Positions 35,171 through 42,642 of a DNA stretch of 46,298 nucleotides are shown here, one piece after another. Location: positions 1 to 46,298 of the forward strand of contig NZ_JADEWV010000027.1 in the NCBI RefSeq assembly GCF_015207455.1, in the 5' to 3' direction. The position numbers and the translations under genes were made by a program. How positions within the stretch are numbered: position 1 is the stretch's first letter; the number at the start of each line of letters is the position of its first letter. This DNA is from Microcoleus sp. LEGE 07076. GTDB lineage: Bacteria; Cyanobacteriota; Cyanobacteriia; Cyanobacteriales; Microcoleaceae. The notes under the pieces were generated by a model. That model did no database searches. It had not been told where the DNA came from and was given only the letters and a program-made list of their open reading frames with translations.

Positions 35171-35452
35171 ATATCAATTCCGGTTGTACCGTCAGGTGAT
35201 TGTTGACTGCTGACTGTTGACTCGATTTATTATTCCGATGCAACCGGAAACGATATAAGGTGTTCTTCGGCGCACCCTACATAATTAGATTAAAGTGATT
35301 TCTATTGAGTCAGTCCTAGACGCAAAATTAATTTGACGCACTAATTATAGCGGTAAGGTGCTCTTCGGTGCACCCTACCGAGATCGTTTCTGGTTGCATC
35401 GGTATTGTTCAAATTTCCCAACAGTCAACAGTCAACAGTCAACAGTCAACTA
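35171..35452. repeat. Compact CGGTTG/CAACCG repeat, paired GGTGC hairpins and GTTGACT-type heptamers
   Basis: 35171-35256 is the compact copy of the repeat at 9232: atatcaattccggttg, CCGTCAGGTG, GTTGACT heptamers, and CAACCGGAAACGATAT. A 24-base unit aaggtg(t/c)tcttcgg(c/t)gcaccctac follows at 35257-35280 and again at 35355-35378; each can fold ggtgc/gcacc. A further inverted end (ATCGTTTCTGGTTGCATCGG) lies at 35384. A run of CAACAGT heptamers (35420-35450) ends at the amylase stop. No gene is seen. Confidence 0.8.
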
Positions 35453-37378
35453 TTAAGACTCCCGTCCGCTAGCCCACTTATCCCGCCATTTCACAGTCCC
35501 TTCCGAAGCTAAAACCCAGCGGCGACAAACCAGATTTTCTCGCAGCGGCGACAGTCCTTCCCGTAGCAGCGCATACTTGTAAGCAATCAACTTCCCCGCA
35601 CTTTCATCAAAAGGAATTTCCCCAAACCAAGTATTAGTATTGATATACTCAAGCGGGTAAGCCTTACTAATATCCCAATTCCCCAATTCAGGACAATCTC
35701 CAATCACCACAATTCTTTCCCCAGGCTGACTTTGAACGCTGTTAAGCTGCGCCCGCACAATAGTTTTCGCCTTAACTCGCTCTCCAACGCGGCTAAAAAT
35801 CATTACTTCCCCCGCACCAAGCTCTAAATCGTACAGCATCCCCTGTTTAACTTCAAACTTGCGGCGCGATAAAACCTCCGTATGCTCTCCATCAGGTAAC
35901 TCAGTATCAACCGCTTCAACCGTAACACCATCGCCGCGATTCATCGCCACAAACACCACAGAATCGCGATAGCGGCGCACGTAACAATAAACATCAGGAG
36001 TTAGATATTTTTGCCACTGACTCCCCATCGAAATAGCTGGATTCAGCCGCCGCAATCCAGACAGCAGCCGCACATCTCGGTAAAGAGGCGAATCACTATC
36101 CCACTTTTCCATCATCGGGCGGTTGTAAGGGTCATTTCCCCCTTCAGTATCATCGTGCAGATACTGTTCGGTGCCGTAATAAATGCAGGGAATGCCGCGA
36201 GTAGTCATAATTAAACATATCGCCAATTGCAGCATTTGCCGATCGCCATTCAACGACTGAAACCTCGGCATATCGTGATTGTCGATAAACGTGATCAACT
36301 CCGTCGCCCCGTAATAGCGGTGATCCAAATCCAGGATATCTTGGATTAAATGAAATCCACCTTCTGCCCCCTGTCCCAAAGCTTCTCGAATTGCCACGCA
36401 CAAACCAAAATCTAAAATAGTCATCCCCGACTCGTTGACAAACTCCACAGAACGATCGTTTCTAGGATCGCTGTAAATCCACTCGCCAAAGATGAAAACA
36501 TCAGGTCTGTGAGTGGTAATGTCTGCATTGAATTCCTGCCAAAACCAAATCGGCATATGCTTTACCGTATCAACCCGCAAAGCATCAACACCTCTGTCCA
36601 ACCACTGTTTAATTGCGGACTTAATGTAACTGCGATACGCAGTATTGTTTTCATTAAAAGTTGCTAAACCAGACAGTTCGCAGTTTTGGACTTGCCATTC
36701 ATCTTCCCAGTTTTTAACTTCGCCGTAGTGGTGATACCAATTGTTTTCATCATTGTTAAAATCAGCTATTTTTACGCCATCGTCGTAGAGTTCCCCTTTC
36801 TTGCCGCTAAAATCTGGGTTGCTGTGATTGCAGACTATATCGAGGACGAGTTTCATGTTTCGCTGATGCAACTCGTATACTAATTTGTCAAATACCGTAT
36901 CTTTATTTTCTTGTGTTTGGTTGACAGAAGGATTATCGCCTTTGGCAATAAATCGGGGATTTAGTCGCTTGAAATCTTTTATCCAGTAGCCGTGAATCGC
37001 AGCTTGTTCGATAAATAATGCTTCAACTTGCTCGAACAGCGGGGTCAGCCAAACTGCGGTAACACCCATATCTTTTAAGTAGTCGAGTTTGTCGATAACT
37101 CCCTGCAAGTCGCCGCCCCAATATTTGCCCCAATCTTTACCTTCAGGATCGTAAAGTTCGGGATTTGGGCCTTCGTTATTTTCCGGGTCGCCGTCATGAA
37201 AACGATCGACTACAATGAAATAAATTGTTTCTTGGCGAAATTCAATGTCTCTGGTGTAGAGGAATTCTAAATCGAGTTCGCTTTCAGGTTGAACTTCTGC
37301 TATCAGAGACTCAATTTTTTCTTCTGGTTCGGTAGTTTCGTATTGAGAGGAAGTTTGAGTGGGAGTGACTGATGTCAT
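35453..37378 (-). CDS. Alpha-amylase-family (GH13) glycosidase with C-terminal CBM20
   Basis: 641 residues. The GH13 barrel (about 45-440) shows DIVCNHS (H185), DALRVDTVKH with nucleophile D270, FIFGEW with acid/base E299, and FIDNHDMPRF with D369: a complete catalytic set. A beta domain (about 450-530) and a starch-binding CBM20 (about 541-637, GDCPELGNWDISKAYPLEY) follow. No signal peptide, so it acts inside the cell, presumably on glycogen-derived glucans. Hydrolysis or transglycosylation (cyclodextrin-glucanotransferase-like) cannot be separated from sequence. The N-terminus (1-40) is an acidic extension (MTSVTPTQTSSQYETTEPEE). Confidence 0.93.
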   Translation of the reverse strand: MTSVTPTQTSSQYETTEPEEKIESLIAEVQPESELDLEFLYTRDIEFRQETIYFIVVDRFHDGDPENNEGPNPELYDPEGKDWGKYWGGDLQGVIDKLDYLKDMGVTAVWLTPLFEQVEALFIEQAAIHGYWIKDFKRLNPRFIAKGDNPSVNQTQENKDTVFDKLVYELHQRNMKLVLDIVCNHSNPDFSGKKGELYDDGVKIADFNNDENNWYHHYGEVKNWEDEWQVQNCELSGLATFNENNTAYRSYIKSAIKQWLDRGVDALRVDTVKHMPIWFWQEFNADITTHRPDVFIFGEWIYSDPRNDRSVEFVNESGMTILDFGLCVAIREALGQGAEGGFHLIQDILDLDHRYYGATELITFIDNHDMPRFQSLNGDRQMLQLAICLIMTTRGIPCIYYGTEQYLHDDTEGGNDPYNRPMMEKWDSDSPLYRDVRLLSGLRRLNPAISMGSQWQKYLTPDVYCYVRRYRDSVVFVAMNRGDGVTVEAVDTELPDGEHTEVLSRRKFEVKQGMLYDLELGAGEVMIFSRVGERVKAKTIVRAQLNSVQSQPGERIVVIGDCPELGNWDISKAYPLEYINTNTWFGEIPFDESAGKLIAYKYALLREGLSPLRENLVCRRWVLASEGTVKWRDKWASGRES

Positions 37379-37531
37379 GAGAGGTATTTTTTGATATTGT
37401 AAGACTGGTCAGTTATTTGGAGTTAGAGTCGGAGATAGCTTTCTCATCTGACTGACTGACTTTTACAGCATCATACGGAATTTACTGGTTTAATAAAATC
37501 TGTCTTTAGACAGATGGCCCAGTCGTTTATA

Positions 37532-37596
37532 GGTTCGATCGTTCGGACTGAGCGTTCTCAAAGTTTGATGAGGACTCAAGTCCGAACGATCGAACC
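37532..37596 (-). terminator. Perfect 18-bp inverted repeat upstream of the amylase gene
   Basis: ggttcgatcgttcggact (37532-37549) and agtccgaacgatcgaacc (37579-37596) are perfect inverted copies around a 29-base loop; with one bulge the stem can extend inward by ggactgag/ctcaagtcc. It lies between the HD-domain gene (stop at 37669, minus) and the amylase start (37378, minus), so it could terminate the former or influence the latter. No T run follows. Confidence 0.5.
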
Positions 37597-37668
37597 AATT
37601 GTATTGCGATCGATCTAGGGGACATAATATCAGCCGTCGCGTGCGATCGCCCGACATCAACCCAAAAC

Positions 37669-38538
37669 CTACGTAAGGACAGCCACCTCCTCAACTTCCA
37701 CTTCAGAATGCTCCACCCGAAACACATTTGCATTCAGGTTAGCAATAATTTGTTTCCCCTGCTGCGTCAGTTCCAAATAGCCGATCGCATCCTTGACATA
37801 CCGATAAACCACATTCCAATAAAACTTCGGATACCCCTCCCGCAAATCCCCCGGATTGCGATATCCCAACACCTGATTTTGACCAGTCTCCTCAAACTCG
37901 TAAAACAGCGCAGAAATCTTTTGCAAATATCGCGGATCGCTCAACTGACCGATTAAATCCGCCGCCCGCACCAAACCCGGATAATTCACAGTATCTTGAT
38001 GATCTTCGCCCGCCGGAACCGGGAAACGAGTTAACTCAATATTCTGCTTAACCAAGTCAGCATCAATCAATCTGTGACCTCCAAAACGCTCTTCAACAAA
38101 CATCTTTCCCCGATCGACATGATAAGGCGTCAAACTCGCATCCGTCGCCCCCCGAGGTAGTGTTAATTTCAAGTCGCCTATTCCCGTCGCATAAAGTCCC
38201 AAATCTGTTCTATCTTGACGGCAAACCCCCTTGACGTACCCGATATCGTGGCACAGCAAAGCAATGTGGAAATGCAGCCAATGTTCACAGGAAACACCAC
38301 CCTCGCGGATGTGCTTGCCTCGCAGAATTTCTTGTCCTACCAATGTCACTAAAATAGTGTGTTCTACATTGTGGTAGAGGGCATCGCTATTAGCAATATT
38401 TTGTAAAGCCATATCTGCTACCCAACCAATAATCTCGCCATAGTCAGATTTGAACCCGCCGTAGGTGTGGCGGTAGCCTTCAATTAGCCGATTTACAAAA
38501 GCGTTAATCAGCAGTTCAGTTGCGTTAAACATATTCAC
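37669..38538 (-). CDS. HD-domain metal-dependent phosphohydrolase-like protein
   Basis: 289 residues. YHNVEHTILVTLVGQEIL (H56, H60) and HIALLCHDIGYVKG (H97-D98) give the H...HD part of the HD superfamily metal site, a fold of phosphohydrolases and (p)ppGpp or cyclic-nucleotide enzymes. The rest is a helical domain with LVRAADLIGQLSDPRYLQKI containing a further Asp. HD-GYP signatures are absent. The substrate is unknown; a cyclic-nucleotide phosphodiesterase would fit the signalling theme, but nothing in the sequence proves it. It starts with MNMF at 38538; the ribosome binding site is weak. Confidence 0.85.
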   Translation of the reverse strand: MNMFNATELLINAFVNRLIEGYRHTYGGFKSDYGEIIGWVADMALQNIANSDALYHNVEHTILVTLVGQEILRGKHIREGGVSCEHWLHFHIALLCHDIGYVKGVCRQDRTDLGLYATGIGDLKLTLPRGATDASLTPYHVDRGKMFVEERFGGHRLIDADLVKQNIELTRFPVPAGEDHQDTVNYPGLVRAADLIGQLSDPRYLQKISALFYEFEETGQNQVLGYRNPGDLREGYPKFYWNVVYRYVKDAIGYLELTQQGKQIIANLNANVFRVEHSEVEVEEVAVLT

Positions 38539-38874
38539 TTGCCTGAGCTAAATTAGCTTGTTAAATTATTTTTATACTTATTGTTTTTGCGGCTACCGTT
38601 TGATCGTATACCTGTTGTCAAAACTAATCCTACAAAAAAATTGTTTTTTTCAATTCTGTTTGTCAGGTGTGTCGCACCCCAGGACTACTGTTGCATAATT
38701 GAGAATTTGTATTATTTTTGACTTAACCGCTACGATGGATGGCTGCTCCTATCTAGAGGCATCCACTGATATTATCAAAGATTATGGCTTAAATTCGGGA
38801 TCTCGCAACTAGCAGAGCGATGCACCCGCTAAATAATTCAACTCGACGGGCGATCGAGGTATGACACCCCTCAA
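38539..38874. other. Intergenic region upstream of the HD-domain gene
   Basis: About 335 bases with AT-rich, T-run sequence and no supported gene, tRNA or strong palindrome. It lies between the HD gene start and the end of the Mo-nitrogenase C-terminal family gene. Confidence 0.45.
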
Positions 38875-39189
38875 TCAGCAGTACCGCGTTACATCTTCGC
38901 CCCACGTGTCAGCCAAAAACGAGAGCGATGGAAAACGCAACCCCACTAATTCTTCAAATACCGGATTCAGCTTGCACATCGAGGGTATGCCGAAAAGATG
39001 GTGTCCCCATAGCTGGATATCTCTCTCAAAAGGACACTGTGCGGGTATAAGTTGGCACAACCACCGAGCTACTTGCCGATCGCCCACTGCCATGCTACCG
39101 AGCCACTGTCGCGCTGGTTGGACGACTATCTTGCCAAAACTTAAGTATTGACACCGATTTTTACTAAAAAAACTTGTAGTTTAGTTCAT
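38875..39189 (-). pseudogene. Mo-dependent nitrogenase C-terminal family protein, nonsense codon at position 3
   Basis: The minus frame from 39093 to 38875 reads AVGDRQVARWLCQLIPAQCP, FERDIQLWGHHLFGIPSMC, KLNPVFEELVGLRFPSLSFL and ends EDVTRYC, matching the small cyanobacterial Mo-nitro_C family (CPFERDI, CKLNP, LRF signatures). The frame remains coding-like upstream of ATG 39093 (VVQPARQWLGSMAV, the expected family N-terminus) back to ATG 39189, which has GAGG six bases upstream. Its third codon (39183-39181) is TAA; CAA would restore an ORF of 104 codons. So either the gene is dead, translation restarts at ATG 39093 (72 residues, no good ribosome binding site), or the base is a sequencing error. 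Despite the family name, such proteins occur in non-fixing cyanobacteria and have no known role. Confidence 0.7.
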
Positions 39190-39267
39190 GATTTACCTCA
39201 GTAATTATTACTAATAAAAACTTCTGAATCGCTTTTCTTAATTATCAATCACACCCCCTGCGATCGC

Positions 39268-39405
39268 TGTGACGCGAACAAGTTTTTGCCGTGACACTCA
39301 CCGCCCAAAAATGTGATACGTCAATCTCACACTTGTGATTACAAGTTCGCAAAAATGTGAGATACATCACCTTTTGTACTCCCTAGATCGTGTATTATAA
39401 AAAAA
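39268..39405 (+). promoter_or_regulatory. Cluster of CRP-like TGTGA/TCACA motifs and candidate promoter of the gene at 39509
   Basis: Motifs: TGTGA at 39268; GTGACACTCAC at 39291; TGTGATACGTCAATCTCACA at 39312-39331 (10-base spacer); CTTGTGATTACAAG at 39332-39345; and TGTGAGATACATCACC at 39356-39371, close to the CRP/SyCRP1 pattern TGTGA-N6-TCACA. A TATTAT -10-like box lies at 39393-39398; a start near 39405 would put the 39356 site centre at about -41.5, the class II activator position. Direct evidence is the motifs; binding is inference. Confidence 0.5.
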
Positions 39406-39508
39406 AGCAAAAAAATCTCGCTACTTTTTAACTCGCCGCATCTACTTTACCCTGCTACTTACCTGCCATACATTACCCGCTCAACTTACAAACATAAAGT
39501 TTCAGGCA

Positions 39509-40324
39509 ATGATTAAAAAAAAAGATAAATATGCGGACGTTTCTCAACGGACCCACACAGATATCGTATTGGAAAAAGTCCCACTAGAAGTCAAAGCTTG
39601 GGCTGAGAGTTTGCCTTGGAACCAGCGGCGCTACGTCTTATCCCTTTCTTACATATTGTGTGCATCTACTCCCGAGTTACAAGCCGAATTTTTAGATGAC
39701 TACACAGCCGACGGCTTAGTATCAAAAATGTTTGAAGATGTAGATACTCTCAACCGAGTCAAAGAGTATTTAATCACATTCCAAGTCAAAAAAGAATTAA
39801 ACGAATCTGATTTAAGAAGCTACATCAAACAATTTTATATTCACTCAGCTCAACAAGCGCGCCGAGAAACAGATCAATATTTAGAATCAGCAGTCCGCTT
39901 TGTCTTGAACACAGAAGAACGCAATAATGTTTTTAACTACATTTTGGGTTTTGAATTTATTAAAATGATGTTTCAAATGAGCTGGTTGCAACATGAAAGA
40001 TTAGCCAGACTGCAAAAAAGTCAATCGCAGTTTATTGAAACTTATATCAAGCCGATTCAACACGCGCACAGAATTAATGGCATAATTGTGCCGAAAGATG
40101 AGAGAATTTTTTTTGCTAGACGCACCTATTACGTTGAACTGCCTAACATTTCTTACAGAAAACTCATTGAGTTAGTCATGGCCAGTTTTACCACAGAAAT
40201 GGTGACTCAGTGCGGGTTTTCCATCAGCCGTCACTCTCAAGCTTTCCACTTTGACTGCGATTACATTTACGATCCAGAACCAGAAGAAGAAAGATTTCCT
40301 ACTGACTTGCAATTTATTCATTAA
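39509..40324 (+). CDS. Conserved cyanobacterial protein of unknown function, downstream of CRP-like sites
   Basis: 271 residues, which I cannot assign to a named domain. No signal peptide or membrane segment is seen. The first part is helical and acidic (WAESLPWNQRRYVLSLSYIL, TPELQAEFLDDYTADGLVSK), the middle is a long helix with QSQFIETYIKPIQHAHRING, and the C-terminal part is beta-rich (RTYYVELPNISYRKLIELVM, AFHFDCDYIYDPEPEEERFP). The frame is intact, in contrast to its neighbours on both sides. The ribosome binding site is weak (TTTCAGGCA). CRP-like motifs about 100-240 bases upstream suggest cAMP-dependent expression. In Synechocystis, SyCRP1 targets include uncharacterised genes (slr1667-slr1668); whether this is a homologue I cannot tell. 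Confidence 0.8.
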   Translation: MIKKKDKYADVSQRTHTDIVLEKVPLEVKAWAESLPWNQRRYVLSLSYILCASTPELQAEFLDDYTADGLVSKMFEDVDTLNRVKEYLITFQVKKELNESDLRSYIKQFYIHSAQQARRETDQYLESAVRFVLNTEERNNVFNYILGFEFIKMMFQMSWLQHERLARLQKSQSQFIETYIKPIQHAHRINGIIVPKDERIFFARRTYYVELPNISYRKLIELVMASFTTEMVTQCGFSISRHSQAFHFDCDYIYDPEPEEERFPTDLQFIH

Positions 40325-40393
40325 ACTTGTTCTATTAATTGTGAATCGGGCATTTTGCCCGATCGCGCTTACTGGCTTTTGAGGATTCGTCAA

Positions 40394-40774
40394 GTGCAGA
40401 AAATTCGAGCCATTGGATTGACGGTCAAAAATGCCGATCGCTCCCAGGATTTCTATACCAAAGCACTCTCCTTTGAATTTGTTTCTGATACTACAGTTGA
40501 AAGGCAAAATTACAGCGACCTCAAAAAAGTCGAGAAGGCAAAAATCCGCATTGTTACTTTGCAGCTTGGAGATGAACAGATTGAGTTGATGGAATATCTG
40601 AACGTTGAAGGAAAACCCATCCCCAAAGATTCCCAAAGTAACGACTTGTGGTTTCAACATCTGGCAATTGCAGTCAGTGACATGGATCGCGCCTATGCAC
40701 GTCTTAAATGCTGGGCGAACTTACTGTTTTATAAAAAGCTGGTGGAACCCGCCAGCCCACGCCCAAAAAATTAA
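40394..40774 (+). pseudogene. VOC (glyoxalase/bleomycin-resistance) family protein, C-terminally truncated
   Basis: The first about 110 residues are a good VOC module: KIRAIGLTVKNADRSQDFYT, IVTLQLGDEQIELMEY and LWFQHLAIAVSDMDRAYARL, the start of the second beta-alpha repeat. After RLK the frame turns to unrelated sequence (CWANLLFYKKLVEPASP) and stops, so the second half with the last metal ligand is missing. The preferred start is GTG at 40394 with GAGGA 8 bases upstream; an ATG at 40355 would add 13 residues without homology. 126 codons are far short of the 150-190 expected. A deletion joining the gene to the 3' flank of the NDH-2 gene is the likely cause. A short functional protein is not excluded. 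Confidence 0.65.
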
Positions 40775-40822
40775 ATTACAATCCAGTACAGCCGATCGCA
40801 AAATCTTACTGAATATTAGCCC

Positions 40823-42187
40823 TTAAATATCTGTGCCGTCCTGGCTATCCCCTAACATTTGCATCAATTTTCGGGCGACGACAACGCCGACTACCGCACC
40901 GCCGATCCATTTAACCGCATCAGCAGTGTGAATCGGGTGCAAGTGGCGATCGAAAATTTCATCTTTGAGCCATTCCCCTGTTACTTTTAAATTATGAACC
41001 GGAGCGGGCAATAACTCTAAGTAACTACCTTGGCGGATTAAGTGACCGAGTTCTCCGGTAACTTCAAAAGTATTGTAAATGTTAGCCACACTTTCTTCTA
41101 TCCCCAGTTTTAGCAGCGTTCCCCGCAGGTTAACTTCCGCAGGTTTGAGCTCATTTCCCAAAGCCAGAGCATTCAAATTGTGAGCGATTGCAGCTCCCTG
41201 CTGATAAGCAACTTGAGCGGTTGGAGGTAAAGAATTGCCTTGCACTGCTGCACAATCTCCCCCTGCAAAAACTTCAGGAAAATCTAGCAGTTGCAGTATA
41301 GGGTTCACTAAAGGGCGACCGTGTTTGTCTCGGGATTTCTCAGAAATTTCTAAACTTTTTATGAGTGAGTTGATGTTAGTTCCCGTCGTCCAAATTACCG
41401 TAGCTGTTGATAAGCTTTCCACCTGTTCGCGGCGCTGGTATTCAACTTCGTTAGGGCGAATAGCTGTCGCTTTTGCCTCCATAATAAATTCTACTGGTAC
41501 TGTGCGTTTTTGCAGAGCATTTGTCGCAATTTCGCGCAGGTGACTATTAATATCGTTCTCCAGGATTTGCTCGCCGTGATTCAGTAAAACGACTCGTACT
41601 TCCTCTGCATTGCCGCCCATAGCAGCATACCAATTTGGCACTAAATCGCCTAATGTACCTGCCATTTCTACCCCGGAAGCTCCAGCACCTATGACGGTGA
41701 CAGTTAGGAATTTGCGGCGCTTTTGGGCATCTTGAATCTGAAGGGCTTGTTGCAAGCAGTCGCGCAGGTGTTTGTCAATGGCGATCGCATCTTCTCCGGT
41801 ACGCAGAGGGAACGCATTCTCTCGAGCTCCCTCGACTCCAAAATATCCTGTAACGCTGCCTAAAGCCAAAACTAAATTGCTGTAATTGTAAGCATCTCCC
41901 GATGTTACTTTGACTTCTCGCTGTTGTAAATCAATGGATTGAACGGTATCTTTAACAAAAATTACACCGCTACCTTTTAGCAATTCCTGATAGCGCGGTC
42001 AAACTTCTTCTGCACCCATCTCGCCGCTAAAATATTCGTAAAGTAAAGGCTTAAAGCAAAAGCGATCCTCTTTTTCGATCAAAATTACAGAACGGGGATA
42101 GTGTTGGTGGCTCAAGTGTAACGCTGTAAATAGTCCAGCAAAGCCGCCACCTACAATTACAGTTTGATAGATTGTGTTGTTCATCAT
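40823..42187 (-). pseudogene. Type II NAD(P)H dehydrogenase (NDH-2)-like flavoprotein with one in-frame TGA
   Basis: Reading from ATG 42187: TVIVGGGFAGLFTALHL (FAD-binding Rossmann motif), FKPLLYEYFSGEMGAEEV, then TGA at 42001-41999 (codon 63), then PRYQELLKGSGVIFVKDTVQ in the same frame on to 40823. The second half is complete: LTVTVIGAGASGVEMAGTLG (NAD(P)H-binding), VIWTTGTNINSLIK, VFAGGDCAAV and a C-terminal hydrophobic helix (WIGGAVVGVVVARKL) that would anchor it to the membrane. Total 454 codons, normal for NDH-2, which oxidises NAD(P)H and reduces quinone. Only the single TGA breaks it; homologues carry a variable residue there. TTG at 41983 could restart but would lack the FAD motif. 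Sequencing error is possible. Confidence 0.85.
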
Positions 42188-42301
42188 ACTGTTTGTTAAA
42201 TTTGATAATTTTCTGGATGCACTAATTGTACAAAAATGCAGCTTGATTCTAACTAACTTCAACTTAGATCGGGTTCGGTCGATGGCGATCGCAAAAATGG
42301 T

Positions 42302-42359
42302 TCGCGCGTGCGTCAGTCAGTGTCCGCTCCCTGCGGACAACCCAACTCTGCACGCGCGA
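42302..42359. repeat. Nested palindrome upstream of the NDH-2 gene
   Basis: tcgcgcgtgc (42302-42311) and gcacgcgcga (42350-42359) are perfect 10-bp inverted copies; inside, tgtccgc (42321-42327) pairs with gcggaca (42333-42339). The cruciform-like structure lies in the divergent gap between the NDH-2 pseudogene and the SDR gene. Confidence 0.6.
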
Positions 42360-42426
42360 TCGAATCTGACTGCGGTTAATTGACAGGACATGATATTAGA
42401 GGTAATTCTTATTCAAAGGTATCTCC

Positions 42427-42465
42427 CTTAAGAAGTATATAATTTAAAACTATATACTTCTCAAG
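42427..42465. promoter_or_regulatory. 15-bp inverted repeat (one mismatch) upstream of the SDR gene
   Basis: cttaagaagtatata (42427-42441) and tatatacttctcaag (42451-42465) are inverted copies with a single mismatch and a 9-base AT loop (the inner 11 bp are perfect). With TA-rich arms it resembles a dimeric repressor site or a transcript hairpin rather than a classical terminator. Regulator unknown. Confidence 0.45.
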
Positions 42466-42536
42466 CTAGAAATAAATTTCAGCGGTAATGGCTAGACGCT
42501 ATAAATAGCATAAGATTCAACTAAAGCAATCTCTTG

Positions 42537-42604
42537 TATAGACTATTTTTATAACAAATTTGACACAAGTTTGTTATCAATTTGACTAATAGAGTCTATA
42601 TAAT
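42537..42604 (+). promoter_or_regulatory. Nested inverted repeats over the candidate SDR promoter
   Basis: Outer arms tatagact (42537-42544) and agtctata (42593-42600); inner arms ataacaaa (42551-42558) and tttgttat (42570-42577). A TATAAT lies at 42599-42604, overlapping the outer right arm, about 40 bases before the SDR start at 42643. No -35 box at a normal distance is evident, so an activator or repressor acting at the palindromes is plausible. Confidence 0.45.
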
Positions 42605-42642
42605 AAATGTCAAATAAATTTTCAAAATGACGGAGAAAAAAT

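Noticed and set aside
38861-39151. 96-codon plus-strand frame over the Mo-nitrogenase family gene
   Set aside because: The minus strand carries clear family motifs (CPFERDI, CKLNP); the plus frame has none.
40172-40660. 162-codon minus frame across the end of the 39509 gene and the VOC gene
   Set aside because: It overlaps two plus-strand frames with protein-like content and shows no domain of its own.
38875-42187. Genome-wide stop-codon recoding as explanation for both nonsense codons
   Set aside because: One is TAA and the other TGA, and many intact genes here end normally with TAA, TAG or TGA.
42188-42262. N-terminal extension of the NDH-2 frame to ATG 42262
   Set aside because: The extra 25 residues precede the FAD-binding strand expected near the N-terminus and have no homology; ATG 42187 or 42184 fits better.
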